From NCBI RefSeq assembly GCF_004124275.1, contig NZ_CP027218.1, forward strand, positions 4,547,001 through 4,611,000: a stretch of 64,000 nt of DNA, read 5' to 3'. This document shows positions 37,776-46,761 of the stretch, one piece after another. Each line of letters opens with the position of its first letter. Positions within the stretch are counted from its first letter, which is position 1. The notes under the pieces were generated by a model that worked only from the letters and a program-made list of their open reading frames with translations, searched no databases and was not told the origin of the DNA. Position numbers and translations under genes: made by a program. This DNA is from Pseudomonas sp. DTU12.3 (lineage in GTDB: Bacteria; Pseudomonadota; Gammaproteobacteria; Pseudomonadales; Pseudomonadaceae).

Positions 37776-38567
37776 ATGAATCAGCCCTGCCCCGGCCGCG
37801 TCAGCCGAGAACGCCGTGGTCACGTCCACCTGATCGGCCTCGATCGGGCGGCCAAACGCAATGCTTTCGACCTCGACCTGCTGAATGACCTGAGCCTGGC
37901 CTATGGCGAGTTCGAGGCCGACAGCGAGGCACGAGTCGCGGTGGTGTTCGGCCATGGCGAACACTTTACCGCCGGTCTGGATCTGGTGAATGCAAGCAGC
38001 GCACTTGCCGAAGGCTGGCAGGTTCCGACCGGCGGTTGCGATCCGTGGGGCGTTTTCGTCGGACCACGGGTGAGCAAACCGGTGATTGTCGCCGCCCAGG
38101 GCTATTGCCTGACCATTGGCATCGAGTTGATGCTGGCCGCCGACATCAACCTGTGCGCGAGCAATACGCGCTTCGCGCAAATGGAAGTGCAGCGTGGGAT
38201 CTTTCCTTTTGGTGGCGCGACTTTACGTTTTCATCAAGTCGCCGGCTGGGGCAATGCGATGCGCTGGTTGCTGACCGGCGATGAGTTTGATGCGCACGAT
38301 GCGTTGCACCTGGGATTGGTGCAGGAAGTGATGGCCAGTGAAGACCTGCTGCCACGGGCGATTGAACTGGCCGAGCGAATTGCCCGGCAGGCGCCGCTGG
38401 GGGTGCAGGCGACGCTGATGTCGGCGCGACAGGCACGGTATGAAGGTGAGACGGCGGCGGCGCAAGGGTTGCCGGCGTTGGTGAAGAAGTTGCTGGCCAG
38501 CGAGGATGCCAAGGAGGGCGTGCGGTCTTTGGTTGAGCGCCGACCTGGCATCTTCAAAGGAATCTAA
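37776..38567 (+). CDS. Enoyl-CoA hydratase/isomerase family protein
   Basis: This 263-residue crotonase-fold protein has FTAGLDLVNA for CoA/oxyanion-hole binding. Both glutamates at the hydratase catalytic positions are present (E in IGIELMLAADI and E in FAQMEVQRGIFP). It may hydrate an enoyl-CoA or act on another acyl-CoA. It stands alone and is followed by a REP pair. From memory P. aeruginosa PA2841 occupies this place next to the helicase. Confidence 0.85.
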   Translation: MNQPCPGRVSRERRGHVHLIGLDRAAKRNAFDLDLLNDLSLAYGEFEADSEARVAVVFGHGEHFTAGLDLVNASSALAEGWQVPTGGCDPWGVFVGPRVSKPVIVAAQGYCLTIGIELMLAADINLCASNTRFAQMEVQRGIFPFGGATLRFHQVAGWGNAMRWLLTGDEFDAHDALHLGLVQEVMASEDLLPRAIELAERIARQAPLGVQATLMSARQARYEGETAAAQGLPALVKKLLASEDAKEGVRSLVERRPGIFKGI

Positions 38568-38571
38568 CCCC

Positions 38572-38666
38572 CCCTGTAGGAACTGCCGAAGGCTGCGATC
38601 TTTTGATGTTGTTTTTCATAGGATCAAGATCAAAAGATCGCAGCCTGCGGCAGCTCCTACAGGGGG
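38572..38666. repeat. REP-like inverted pair (GATCTTTTGAT family)
   Basis: CTGTAGGAACTGCCGAAGGC to GCGATCTTTTGAT is inverted across about 25 bases, ending GCGGCAGCTCCTACAGGGG. It lies between two convergent gene ends. Confidence 0.85.
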
Positions 38667-38672
38667 CGGTGA

Positions 38673-39428
38673 TCAGGTCGCCGGGCGGATGGCGTTGATC
38701 AACGACTGCAACGAATAGCCCAACCGTGGCGCCAGCGCTGCGGCCCGCGCGGTCAACGCTTGCATGTCCAGCTCCTGATCGAGGTCTGCCGGCACCAGCA
38801 GAATCACATTGCCCTCCTTCACCGGCAGCTCCCAATAATGCCGGTGATAGAGCCCGCGCAACAGCGCCGCGCCCAGCGGCTGACCATCATCGGTGGCCCA
38901 CTGATTGATCACCAGCCAGCCACCCGGATTCAGACGCTTCTGGCAATCACCGAGAAAACCCCAGGCCAGATGCCCGACACCCGGGCCGACGTCAGTGTAG
39001 AGGTCGACGAAGATCAGATCCGCAGGCTCTGCGGTCGGCAACAACTCCAGCGCATCGCCGACACGGATGTACAGGCGAGGATCATCATCCAGCCCAAGGT
39101 ATTCGATAGCCAGACGCGGCACGTCCGGGCGCAGCTCGATCGCTTCAACGTCTTCCAGCGGCAGAAACTTGAGGCATGCCTGGGTCAACGTGCCCGCACC
39201 AAGCCCTAGAAACAGCGCACTTTCCGGCAGCTCATGGCACAACGCGCCAATCAGCATCGCGCGGGTATAGTCGTACTCCAGCCAGCTCGGATCAGCGGTG
39301 AACACACAGCTCTGCTCGATGGCATCGCCGAATTCGAGAAACCGGTAGTCAGCCACTTCCAGCACGCGAATCACGCCGAACTCATCCTGTACTTCGGCGA
39401 GCAGATGCTCGACGCGCTCCTCAGTCAT
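38673..39428 (-). CDS. Spermidine synthase-like methyltransferase-fold protein
   Basis: This 251-residue protein has a Rossmann core: LFLGLGAGTLTQACLKFLP as motif I, VEAIELRPDVPRLA with the acidic ribose ligand, and LIFVDLYTD. It resembles the C-terminal domain of spermidine synthases but lacks obvious polyamine-site signatures, so the substrate is unknown. AGGAG precedes the ATG. It is divergent from the class II DAHP synthase gene. Confidence 0.75.
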   Translation of the reverse strand: MTEERVEHLLAEVQDEFGVIRVLEVADYRFLEFGDAIEQSCVFTADPSWLEYDYTRAMLIGALCHELPESALFLGLGAGTLTQACLKFLPLEDVEAIELRPDVPRLAIEYLGLDDDPRLYIRVGDALELLPTAEPADLIFVDLYTDVGPGVGHLAWGFLGDCQKRLNPGGWLVINQWATDDGQPLGAALLRGLYHRHYWELPVKEGNVILLVPADLDQELDMQALTARAAALAPRLGYSLQSLINAIRPAT

Positions 39429-39578
39429 TTCGTCTCCTGATGGTCACCGGGCGCGGTGACGCGATGGCACCGCTGTGGCGCCGTGGCAAAGCGGCGATTG
39501 TCGGCGATGGGGCGGGAGCAGGTCACGCACTAATTGCTGCTAACATGGCCTTCCGTGCGTAGAACCTTAGAGACCGTG

Positions 39579-40925
39579 ATGAGCCAACCGTGGAGCCCTG
39601 ATAGCTGGCGCGCCTTGCCGATCCAGCAACAACCCCAATACCCCGACGCCGCGCACCTGCGCCAGGTCGAGCAAACCCTGGCCAGTTATCCGCCACTGGT
39701 GTTTGCCGGTGAAGCGCGCGAACTGCGTCGGCAGTTTGCCGAAGTCACTCAGGGCCGGGCATTCCTGCTGCAGGGCGGCGATTGCGCGGAAAGCTTCGCC
39801 GAGTTCTCCGCCGCGAAGATTCGCGACACCTTTAAAGTGTTGCTGCAAATGGCGATCGTCATGACCTTCGCGGCCGGTTGCCCGGTGGTCAAGGTCGGGC
39901 GCATGGCCGGTCAGTTCGCCAAGCCGCGTTCGGCCAACGACGAGACCATCGATGGCGTGACACTGCCGGCTTATCGCGGCGACATCGTCAACGGCATCGG
40001 CTTTGACGAAAAGAGCCGCGTGCCGGATCCGGAGCGTCTGCTGCAGTCCTATCATCAATCCACCGCGACGCTGAACCTGTTGCGCGCCTTCGCCCAGGGC
40101 GGCTTTGCCGATCTGCACCAGGTGCACAAATGGAACCTCGATTTCATCGCCAACTCGGCGCTGGCCGAGAAGTACAGCCACCTCGCCGACCGCATCGATG
40201 AAACCCTGGCGTTCATGCGCGCCTGCGGCATGGACAGCTCGCCGCAACTGCGCGAAACCAGTTTCTTCACCGCCCACGAAGCGTTGCTGCTGAACTACGA
40301 AGAAGCCTTCGTGCGCCGCGACAGCCTGACCAACGATTACTACGATTGCTCAGCGCACATGCTGTGGATCGGCGACCGTACCCGTCAGCTCGACGGCGCG
40401 CATGTAGAATTCCTCCGTGGCGTGAACAACCCGATCGGGGTGAAAGTCGGCCCGAGCATGAACCCGGACGATCTGATCCGCCTGATCGACGTGCTCAACC
40501 CGGACAACGATCCGGGTCGCCTCAACCTGATCGCACGGATGGGCGCTAACAAGGTCGGCGACCACCTGCCGGCGCTGATTCGCGCGGTGCAGCGTGAAGG
40601 CAAGCAAGTGCTGTGGAGTTCCGACCCGATGCACGGCAACACCATCAAGGCGAGCAGCGGCTACAAGACCCGCGACTTTGCGCAGATTCTTGGCGAGGTG
40701 AAGCAGTTCTTCCAGGTGCACGAAGCGGAAGGCAGCTACGCCGGCGGGATTCACATCGAGATGACCGGGCAGAACGTCACCGAGTGTATCGGTGGCGCGC
40801 GGCCGATTACTGAAGATGGCTTGTCGGATCGCTATCACACGCATTGTGATCCGCGGATGAATGCTGATCAGTCGCTGGAGTTGGCGTTCCTGATTGCTGA
40901 AACCCTGAAGCAAGTCCGCCGCTAA
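39579..40925 (+). CDS. Class II DAHP synthase
   Basis: This 448-residue type II 3-deoxy-7-phosphoheptulonate synthase begins SQPWSPDSWRALPIQQQPQYPD. It has FLLQGGDCAESF, VKVGRMAGQFAKPRS, SDPMHGNT and GGIHIEMTGQNVTECIGG. It condenses phosphoenolpyruvate with erythrose 4-phosphate at the start of the shikimate pathway. Class II enzymes in pseudomonads are often linked to secondary aromatic metabolism, but no such cluster is here. The start is within GTGATG; ATG 39579 was used. Confidence 0.92.
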   Translation: MSQPWSPDSWRALPIQQQPQYPDAAHLRQVEQTLASYPPLVFAGEARELRRQFAEVTQGRAFLLQGGDCAESFAEFSAAKIRDTFKVLLQMAIVMTFAAGCPVVKVGRMAGQFAKPRSANDETIDGVTLPAYRGDIVNGIGFDEKSRVPDPERLLQSYHQSTATLNLLRAFAQGGFADLHQVHKWNLDFIANSALAEKYSHLADRIDETLAFMRACGMDSSPQLRETSFFTAHEALLLNYEEAFVRRDSLTNDYYDCSAHMLWIGDRTRQLDGAHVEFLRGVNNPIGVKVGPSMNPDDLIRLIDVLNPDNDPGRLNLIARMGANKVGDHLPALIRAVQREGKQVLWSSDPMHGNTIKASSGYKTRDFAQILGEVKQFFQVHEAEGSYAGGIHIEMTGQNVTECIGGARPITEDGLSDRYHTHCDPRMNADQSLELAFLIAETLKQVRR

Positions 40926-40949
40926 GGTTCGACATCTCTATCGCTTGAA

Positions 40950-40983
40950 CGGGCCTCATCGCTGGCAAGCCAGGCTCCCACAG
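40950..40983. repeat. Single REP-like element
   Basis: GGGCCTCATCGCTGGCAAGCCAGGCTCCCACAGT is one arm of the element paired at 33933-34035. It lies 25 bp after the DAHP synthase stop. Confidence 0.65.
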
Positions 40984-41020
40984 TGATCGCGTCGGTCACA
41001 AGACCCGTGTACGACACGGA

Positions 41021-41113
41021 CACTGTAGGAGCTGCCGAAGGCTGCGATCTTTTGATCTTGATCTGATAAAAACAACATCAAAAGATCGCAGCCTGCGGCA
41101 GCTCCTACAGGGG
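41021..41113. repeat. REP-like inverted pair (GATCTTTTGAT family)
   Basis: CACTGTAGGAGCTGCCGAAGGC to GATCTTTTGATC is inverted across about 20 bases, ending CTGCGGCAGCTCCTACAGG just before the end of the AlkX gene. Confidence 0.85.
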
Positions 41114-42334
41114 TCAGTCCAGTTGCGCCAATGCGACTCGCAACCGTGCGGCACTCTCGCGCTGACAATTAAGCTGCACCCGCGCAAGCCCGAGCCAATC
41201 CGCCATCCGCCGCAAATTCAGCGCCAGCGCCACCATCCCGTCCTCATCCAGCCCCGGCACCTCTTCGTGCAGCGCATGCACCGCCAACCGCCCCGCCGCT
41301 CGCTCGGCACGCACATCCACCCGCGCCGCAATCCGCTCGTTGTGCAAGAACGGCAGCACGTAATAGCCGTAAACCCGTTTGTCCTGCGGCGTATAGATTT
41401 CCAGCCGATAGCGGAAGTCGAACAACCGCTCGGTGCGGCTGCGCTCCCAGATCAACGAGTCGAACGGCGACAACAACGCACTGGCAACCACCTTGCGCGG
41501 GACTTTTGGCTCCGGCAGGCAATAAGCAATCTGCCGCCAACCGGCGACTTCGCACTTCTGCAACTGCCCGGCCTCGACCAGTTCTGCCAGACGTGGTCGC
41601 GCATCCGCCGGGTTCAGCCGAAAGTAATCACGCAGGTCTTTTTCCGTGCCGAGGCCCAACGCGTGCGCCGCATGCAAGAGCAATCCACGCTGCGCCTCGG
41701 CCTCATCAGGCAACGCCTGTTGCAGAATCGATGACGGAATCACCCGCTCCGGCAAGTCATACAAACGTTCAAACCCACGCCGCCCCGCCACCGTCACTTC
41801 ACCGGCGGCGAACAACCACTCCAGTGCATGTTTTTCAGCGCTCCAGTCCCACCACGGCCCGGCTTTGTCTTCACGGGTTGAAAGGCTGCCGGCACCCAGC
41901 GCGCCCTGCTCTTCAACCGAACTCAATACTCGACGAACTACGTCCTGCTGCTCACGGCCGAACTTTGCCAGTTGCTGATAGATGTCCTCGCCACGTTTGG
42001 CCCGCTGCATGCGCCAGCCCATCAACGGGAACATCGACAGCGGCAACAACGACGCCTCATGGCCCCAATATTCAAACAATGAACGACGACGCCCCGAACT
42101 CCAGGCAGCCTGGTCGAGCAAATCAGCGGAATAGGAACCGAGACGGGAAAACAGCGGCAGGTAGTGCGAGCGCACCACGGCGTTGACGGAGTCGATCTGC
42201 AACAGACCCAGCCGTTCGATCAGCCGGTTGAGGTGTGGCGCCTTGACGGTCGGCGGCTGGCGCCCGTTGAACCCTTGGGCAGCCAGCGCCAGACGTCGTG
42301 CCTGTTTGAGGGAAAAGGATACTGTTGCGGGCAT
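41114..42334 (-). CDS. YcaQ/AlkX-family crosslink-repair DNA glycosylase
   Basis: This 406-residue winged-helix protein of the HTH_42/AlkZ-like family begins MPATVSFSLKQARRLALAAQGF. The motif Q46-I-D48 in LLQIDSVN is the QxD catalytic motif of the YcaQ/AlkX branch, which unhooks interstrand crosslinks. Conserved SPFDSLIWERSRTERLFDF and GYYVLPFL segments follow. ATG 42334 has AGGAG 7 bases upstream. The repair role is inferred from the family. Confidence 0.85.
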   Translation of the reverse strand: MPATVSFSLKQARRLALAAQGFNGRQPPTVKAPHLNRLIERLGLLQIDSVNAVVRSHYLPLFSRLGSYSADLLDQAAWSSGRRRSLFEYWGHEASLLPLSMFPLMGWRMQRAKRGEDIYQQLAKFGREQQDVVRRVLSSVEEQGALGAGSLSTREDKAGPWWDWSAEKHALEWLFAAGEVTVAGRRGFERLYDLPERVIPSSILQQALPDEAEAQRGLLLHAAHALGLGTEKDLRDYFRLNPADARPRLAELVEAGQLQKCEVAGWRQIAYCLPEPKVPRKVVASALLSPFDSLIWERSRTERLFDFRYRLEIYTPQDKRVYGYYVLPFLHNERIAARVDVRAERAAGRLAVHALHEEVPGLDEDGMVALALNLRRMADWLGLARVQLNCQRESAARLRVALAQLD

Positions 42335-42398
42335 GAGCATCTCCTTGTCTGCTCGCAACCTACCTCACCTGAAAGTGGTTTGTGTAGCACTGGCGCCA

Positions 42399-42620
42399 TC
42401 ATTTATGCATCGGGTCATCCCAGAACGGCCGCACGGCTTCGTGTTCGACGTCGGCACGACTGACCCCGATGTCCTTCAACGCTTCGTCACTCAGACTGGC
42501 GAGCAACTCGCGTTCACGGTGCAATTCATACCAGCGGCTAAACTTGTGCAGCAGATCGGAAACGATATGGCCGTGGCCGGAAAATTTGTCTTCGTCTACA
42601 TACTCTCTTTGACCTTTCAT
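42399..42620 (-). CDS. DUF1127 (YjiS-like) small protein
   Basis: This 73-residue basic protein has the DUF1127 signature: a helix with WYELHRERELLASLSDEALKDIGVSRADVEHEA. In alphaproteobacteria, short DUF1127 proteins affect RNA turnover and phosphate responses; in Pseudomonas the role is unclear. It lies divergent from a LysR-type gene with about 96 bp between starts, which might control it. Confidence 0.85.
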   Translation of the reverse strand: MKGQREYVDEDKFSGHGHIVSDLLHKFSRWYELHRERELLASLSDEALKDIGVSRADVEHEAVRPFWDDPMHK

Positions 42621-42716
42621 CGTCTTGCCCTCCTTGTGGATGGCTCAAGTCTCGCCCTGGCGTTAAGATCAATCCAACGAATGTTTCTGATGGCATGCAT
42701 CACGGAGATTCATCAA

Positions 42717-43571
42717 TTGTCGGCCTACCCCAGTATCGATACCGATGTTCTGCGCACCTTTGTCGCGATTGCCGATCAGGGCGGTTTCACCCGCGCCGGC
42801 GAGATGGTCAACCGCACGCAGTCGGCGGTGAGCATGCAGATGAAACGTCTGGAAGAAGACGTGTTGCAGCGCCAGTTGTTCGAGCGCGACGGGCGCCAGG
42901 TGCGCCTGACTGCCGAAGGCCAGGTGCTGCTCGGTTACGCGCGGCGCATCCTCAAGTTACACAGCGAAGTGTTCAACACCCTGCGCGAGCCACACATGGT
43001 CGGCACGGTGCGCATCGGTACGCCGGACGATTACGTCATGCGCTTTCTGCCAGGGATCCTTTCGCGATTCGCGCAGTTCTATCCGCTGATCCAGATCGAA
43101 GTGCATTGCGAGTCGACCAAGCAGCTGTTGCAGCGCACCGATCTCGATCTGTCGATCGTCACCCGCGAGCCGGGCAACGAGATCGGCCAGTTGTTGCGCA
43201 AGGAGCGTTTCGTCTGGGCCGAGGCGCAGAATTTCAGCGCCCATGAGCAAACGCCGCTGCCGCTGGCGATGTTCAACAGTGATTGTTTCTGCCGTTTGTG
43301 GGCGTGCAATGCGCTGGATGCCATGGGCCGCGATTACCGCATTGCCTACAACAGCACCAGTTTGTCGGCGCTGATGGCCGTGGTCAGCGCTGGTCTGGCG
43401 ATCACCGCGCAACTTGAAAGCCTGATCACCCCGGACATGCGCATCCTCGGTGCCGATGAAGACCTGCCGCTGTTGCCGGAAGCCAGCATCATGCTGATCC
43501 GCAACCTCAACAACCCTTCGCCGATTACCGAATGCCTGGCCGAGCATATTGTCGAAGGCTTCAAACTTTAA
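42717..43571 (+). CDS. LysR-family transcriptional regulator
   Basis: This 284-residue regulator has an N-terminal winged helix (DTDVLRTFVAIADQGGFTRAGEMVNRTQSAVSMQMKRLE, positions about 7-45) and a LysR substrate domain. The TTG start follows GGAG by 9 bases; an in-frame ATG at 42681 would add 12 residues. It is divergent from the DUF1127 gene, the usual place of a LysR target. It overlaps the convergent TauE gene by 11 bp. Confidence 0.88.
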   Translation: MSAYPSIDTDVLRTFVAIADQGGFTRAGEMVNRTQSAVSMQMKRLEEDVLQRQLFERDGRQVRLTAEGQVLLGYARRILKLHSEVFNTLREPHMVGTVRIGTPDDYVMRFLPGILSRFAQFYPLIQIEVHCESTKQLLQRTDLDLSIVTREPGNEIGQLLRKERFVWAEAQNFSAHEQTPLPLAMFNSDCFCRLWACNALDAMGRDYRIAYNSTSLSALMAVVSAGLAITAQLESLITPDMRILGADEDLPLLPEASIMLIRNLNNPSPITECLAEHIVEGFKL

Positions 43572-44310
43572 ACGCGAGCATCACCGCACACAGCACCAGA
43601 AAACCGCAGAACAGCCCACGCAGCAGCCGTTCCGGCATGGCGTGGGCGACCTTGACGCCCCAACTGATGCTGACCAGACCACCGATGGCCAGCGGCAGAC
43701 CGATCATCCAGTCAACTTCGTGATGCACGGCGTAGGTCACCAGGGTCACGCCGGTACTTGGCAGCGCCAGCGCCAGCGACAAGCCTTGCGCGACGACCTG
43801 CGTGGTGCCGAACAGGCTGGTCAGCACGGGCGTCGCCACCACCGCCCCGCCGACCCCGAACAAACCGCCCATGGTCCCGGACGCCGCACCGAGCACACCC
43901 AGCCACGGCCATGAATAACGCATCTCGGACGTCGCTGCCGGTTGGCGGCCGAACATCTTCAACAGGTTGTACGCCGACAACACCACAAGGAACGCGACGA
44001 AACCGATACGCATGGTTTGCGCATCGATGCCGACCGCCCAGATCGAACCGATCCAGGCAAAGCAGAACCCCATCAGCGCCAGCGGCAGCGCGTGACGCAA
44101 CTCGATGCGATTGCGCTGGTGATACCGCCACAGCGCCAGCATCACGTTAGGCACGACCATGACCAGCGCGGTGCCTTGGGCGATCTGTTGATCCAGGCCG
44201 AACCACACGCCCAGCAACGGAATGGCGATCAAGCCGCCGCCGATACCGAAGATGCCACCGAGTGTGCCGAGCGCAGCGCCGAACAACAGGTACAACAAAA
44301 ACTCCATCAC
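43561..44310 (-). CDS. TauE/SafE-family anion exporter
   Basis: This 249-residue protein has about eight membrane helices and the family's two glycine-rich repeats, GGIFGIGGGLIAIPLL near the N-terminus and GGLFGVGGAVVATPVL in the second half. Relatives export sulfite, sulfoacetate or similar organic anions. A LysR gene is divergent with 111 bp between starts and probably regulates it. Confidence 0.88.
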   Translation of the reverse strand: MMEFLLYLLFGAALGTLGGIFGIGGGLIAIPLLGVWFGLDQQIAQGTALVMVVPNVMLALWRYHQRNRIELRHALPLALMGFCFAWIGSIWAVGIDAQTMRIGFVAFLVVLSAYNLLKMFGRQPAATSEMRYSWPWLGVLGAASGTMGGLFGVGGAVVATPVLTSLFGTTQVVAQGLSLALALPSTGVTLVTYAVHHEVDWMIGLPLAIGGLVSISWGVKVAHAMPERLLRGLFCGFLVLCAVMLAFKV

Positions 44311-44421
44311 AGCCGAATTCCTCTCACGTCAGGCGACTCATCCTACGCAGTCATGGCTGGCGGGGAAACGCACAGCAACGCACAATGGCTATGCCAATTT
44401 CGCACAAGCGCAGAACTCAAC

Positions 44422-45378
44422 ATGAACCCTACTCAGTTGACCGATCAACTCGGGCTGTTTCTCGATGTTTTGGAGAGTGGCAGCTTTTCCGCCGCTTCGC
44501 GCCGTCATCCGCTGACACCTTCGGCGGTCGCGCGACGTATCGATAGCCTGGAAAGCGCGGTCGGCAGCCAGTTGTTCATTCGCAGCACTCACGCCGTGCT
44601 CGCCACGCCGGCCGGTCTCGCGTTTGCCGAGCGGGCACGACGCATCGTTGCCGAACTGCAACTGGCCCGCGCTGAAGCGGTGTCGCTGAGTAGTGCGCCG
44701 GAGGGCCTGATTCGCATCGATGCTCCGGCAGCATTCGGGCGGCGACATTTGGCGCCGGTGATTGCCGATTTCCTCGTTCTGTATCCGGGCCTGGATGTGC
44801 AATTGCACTTGATCGATAGCTTCGTCGATATGGCCGGTTCCAATCTTGGCAAAGTCGATCTGGTCCTGCGCGCAGGGCAAATGGCCGACACCCGGTTGGT
44901 CGCGACACCGCTGGCAAGCATGGTGCGGATCGCTTGCGCCAGCCCCGACTACCTCAAGCGCCGTGGTGTGCCGGTCCATCCTGCGCAATTGAGTGAACAC
45001 GACGGTCTCGACTGGGACGGACTCGCCCCACCGTTCGCCTGGCGTTTTGAATTGAACGGGCAAATGCAACTGCATCGCCCGGCGCGGATCCGCATGAGCG
45101 CCAATAACGCCGAAGCACTGGTCTGCGGCGCTCTCGCCGGATTGGGCATTGCGCATCTGCCGACGTGGCTGGCCAGTGAATACCTGTTACGCGGCGAACT
45201 GCTGCCGCTGTTTTGCGAAAGCGGCCTGCCCAACCCGGAGTCCACCGGTATTTATGCATTGCGCATGGAACAGCAGACGAATTCGCGCAGCCGCTTGTTG
45301 CTCGAGTATCTGAAAAGCCGTTTCAGCCCGGTGCCGCCGTGGGATCTGGCGCTACAGCGAGATTTGGGCCGGCACTGA
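44422..45378 (+). CDS. LysR-family transcriptional regulator
   Basis: This 318-residue regulator has an N-terminal helix-turn-helix (FLDVLESGSFSAASRRHPLTPSAVARRIDSLE, positions about 12-43) and a CrgA-type effector domain (LIRIDAPAAFGRRHL, LGKVDLVLRAGQMADTRLV). It is divergent from the TauE/SafE exporter and is its likely regulator. The frame extends far upstream through the exporter's antisense, but ATG 44422 begins at the conserved fold. Confidence 0.9.
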   Translation: MNPTQLTDQLGLFLDVLESGSFSAASRRHPLTPSAVARRIDSLESAVGSQLFIRSTHAVLATPAGLAFAERARRIVAELQLARAEAVSLSSAPEGLIRIDAPAAFGRRHLAPVIADFLVLYPGLDVQLHLIDSFVDMAGSNLGKVDLVLRAGQMADTRLVATPLASMVRIACASPDYLKRRGVPVHPAQLSEHDGLDWDGLAPPFAWRFELNGQMQLHRPARIRMSANNAEALVCGALAGLGIAHLPTWLASEYLLRGELLPLFCESGLPNPESTGIYALRMEQQTNSRSRLLLEYLKSRFSPVPPWDLALQRDLGRH

Positions 45379-45388
45379 CGCTGGAGAA

Positions 45389-45409
45389 TTATCTGGCGCA
45401 TTAAACATT
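45389..45409 (+). promoter_or_regulatory. Candidate OhrR operator upstream of ohrR
   Basis: TTATCTGGCGCATTAAACATT matches the sequence at 46051-46071 ahead of ohr in 18 of 21 positions. The surrounding TCTGGCGC-N13-GCGCTAGA is an imperfect inverted repeat. Shared sequence ahead of a repressor gene and its expected target suggests a common operator. Confidence 0.6.
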
Positions 45410-45450
45410 CGGGCGCTAGATTCATGACCATCACCGATCAAGGCTTTGCT

Positions 45451-45915
45451 ATGACCTCCGAACGCAACACCCCCGACATTTGCGAAGAACTGCTGCTGGA
45501 CAACCAGGCTTGCTTCGCCCTGCATTCCACTTCGCTGATGATGACCAAAGTCTACAAGCCGCTGTTGCAGGCGCTGGGCCTGACGTATCCGCAGTACCTG
45601 GCGATGATGGTGTTGTGGGAAAAGGATGGTTTGACGGTCGGAGAGATCAGCACAAAGCTGCTGACTGATCCGGGTTCGCTGACGCCGCTGCTGAAACGCC
45701 TGGAAGCTGAAGGTTTGCTGAGCCGCACGCGCAGTCGCGAGGATGAGCGGGTAGTCATCGTCGAATTGACCGAACAGGGCCGAGCGCTAAAAGACCAGGC
45801 GCGCACTGTTCCCCCTTGCATCCTCGGCGCCAGCGGTTTCTCCATCGAGCGCCTGCAAAACCTGCAAGCAGAACTCCAGGCACTGCGCAGCCACCTGCAA
45901 AACAGCCTTACCTGA
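45451..45915 (+). CDS. ohrR: Organic hydroperoxide resistance regulator OhrR
   Basis: This 154-residue MarR-family repressor has the peroxide-sensing cysteine in LLDNQACFALHS, a winged helix with LTDPGSLTPLLKRLEAEG, and a second cysteine near the C-terminal third (VPPCILGA) that could form a resolving disulfide. It precedes ohr on the same strand. ATG 45451 has AAGG upstream; ATG 45424 would add 9 residues. It is a paralogue of the OspR-like protein at 29.6 kb. Confidence 0.9.
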   Translation: MTSERNTPDICEELLLDNQACFALHSTSLMMTKVYKPLLQALGLTYPQYLAMMVLWEKDGLTVGEISTKLLTDPGSLTPLLKRLEAEGLLSRTRSREDERVVIVELTEQGRALKDQARTVPPCILGASGFSIERLQNLQAELQALRSHLQNSLT

Positions 45916-45929
45916 ATCCACCCTCTCCT

Positions 45930-46011
45930 CTGTAGGAGCTGCGGCACGCTGCGATCTTTTGATTTTGGCTTCTTCAAGATCAAAAGATCGCAGCGTGCCG
46001 CAGCTCCTACA
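45930..46011. repeat. REP-like inverted pair (GATCTTTTGAT family)
   Basis: TGTAGGAGCTGCGGCACGCTGCGATCTTTTGAT is inverted across about 18 bases. It lies between ohrR and ohr and probably marks separate transcripts. Confidence 0.85.
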
Positions 46012-46050
46012 AGTGTTTCAGTGCACCTATCACGAATCATTTTTCAAAAT

Positions 46051-46121
46051 TTATCTTGCGCACTAAATATTGGCGCGATACATTTGCCTCGTACTTACTT
46101 AGCGCGCAAACAGTTAGCGCG
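46051..46121 (+). promoter_or_regulatory. Candidate OhrR operator region of ohr
   Basis: TTATCTTGCGCACTAAATATT at 46051-46071 repeats the ohrR upstream element with three changes. Further on, TTAGCGCG occurs twice, at 46099-46106 and 46114-46121, ahead of the ohr ATG at 46150. This GC-containing pattern differs from the AATT palindrome of the gpx-ospR operon. Repressor binding is inferred. Confidence 0.55.
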
Positions 46122-46149
46122 AAATATGACACTCAACGAGGCTCACACC

Positions 46150-46569
46150 ATGCAAACTCTCTACACCGCAATCGCAACCTCCACCGGTGGCCGTGATGGT
46201 CGTGCGATCTCCAGCGACAACATTCTCGACGTCAAACTCGCCACTCCCAAAGAACTCGGCGGTGCTGGCGGCGCGGCGACCAACCCAGAGCAGCTGTTCG
46301 CAGCCGGTTACTCGGCCTGCTTCATCGGCGCGCTGAAATTCGTTGCCAGCCAGACCCAACGCAAAATCCCCGACAATGCCTCGATCACCGCCCACGTCGG
46401 GATTGGTCAAATCCCTGGCGGCTTTGGTCTGGACATCGATCTGCACATCAGCCTGCCTGGCCTGGAACAAGCCGACGCGCAGTCGCTGGTCGACGCCGCT
46501 CACCAGGTTTGCCCGTACTCCAACGCCACCCGTGGCAACGTCGACGTACGCCTGCACGTCACCGTTTAA
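46150..46569 (+). CDS. ohr: Organic hydroperoxide reductase Ohr
   Basis: This 139-residue OsmC/Ohr-family peroxidase has both redox cysteines, in GYSACFIGALKF and in HQVCPYSNATRGN. It reduces organic and fatty-acid hydroperoxides using lipoylated partner proteins. The start gives the usual MQTLYTAIATSTGGRDG N-terminus. It has its own promoter region with putative OhrR sites. Confidence 0.95.
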   Translation: MQTLYTAIATSTGGRDGRAISSDNILDVKLATPKELGGAGGAATNPEQLFAAGYSACFIGALKFVASQTQRKIPDNASITAHVGIGQIPGGFGLDIDLHISLPGLEQADAQSLVDAAHQVCPYSNATRGNVDVRLHVTV

Positions 46570-46583
46570 AGTCACACCCAAAT

Positions 46584-46683
46584 CCCCTGTGGGAGCGGGC
46601 TTGCTCGCGAAAGCGGTGGTTCAGTCAGCGATGATGTCGGCTGACATGACGCCTTCGCGAGCAAGCCCGCTCCCACAAGGGGT
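46584..46683. repeat. REP-like inverted pair (GCGGGCTTGCTCGCGA family)
   Basis: CCTGTGGGAGCGGGCTTGCTCGCGAAAGCG faces the inverse CGCCTTCGCGAGCAAGCCCGCTCCCACAAGG across about 40 bases, between convergent ohr and efp. Confidence 0.85.
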
Positions 46684-46710
46684 CGGTGTTGAATGTGAAA
46701 TCACAGGTAC

Positions 46711-46742
46711 AAAAAAGCCCGACTCAATGGTCGGGCTTTTTC
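46711..46742. terminator. Rho-independent terminator of efp
   Basis: AAAAAAGCCCGA, an 8-base loop, TCGGGCTTTTT. The A-run at its left end becomes the T-tract for the minus-strand earP-efp transcript, 20 bases past the efp stop. Confidence 0.88.
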
Positions 46743-46761
46743 TTTCCGCAAAAAGCAGTGC

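Noticed and set aside
41022..41187. Short ORFs over REP elements
   Set aside because: They are frames through palindromic repeats with no coding evidence.
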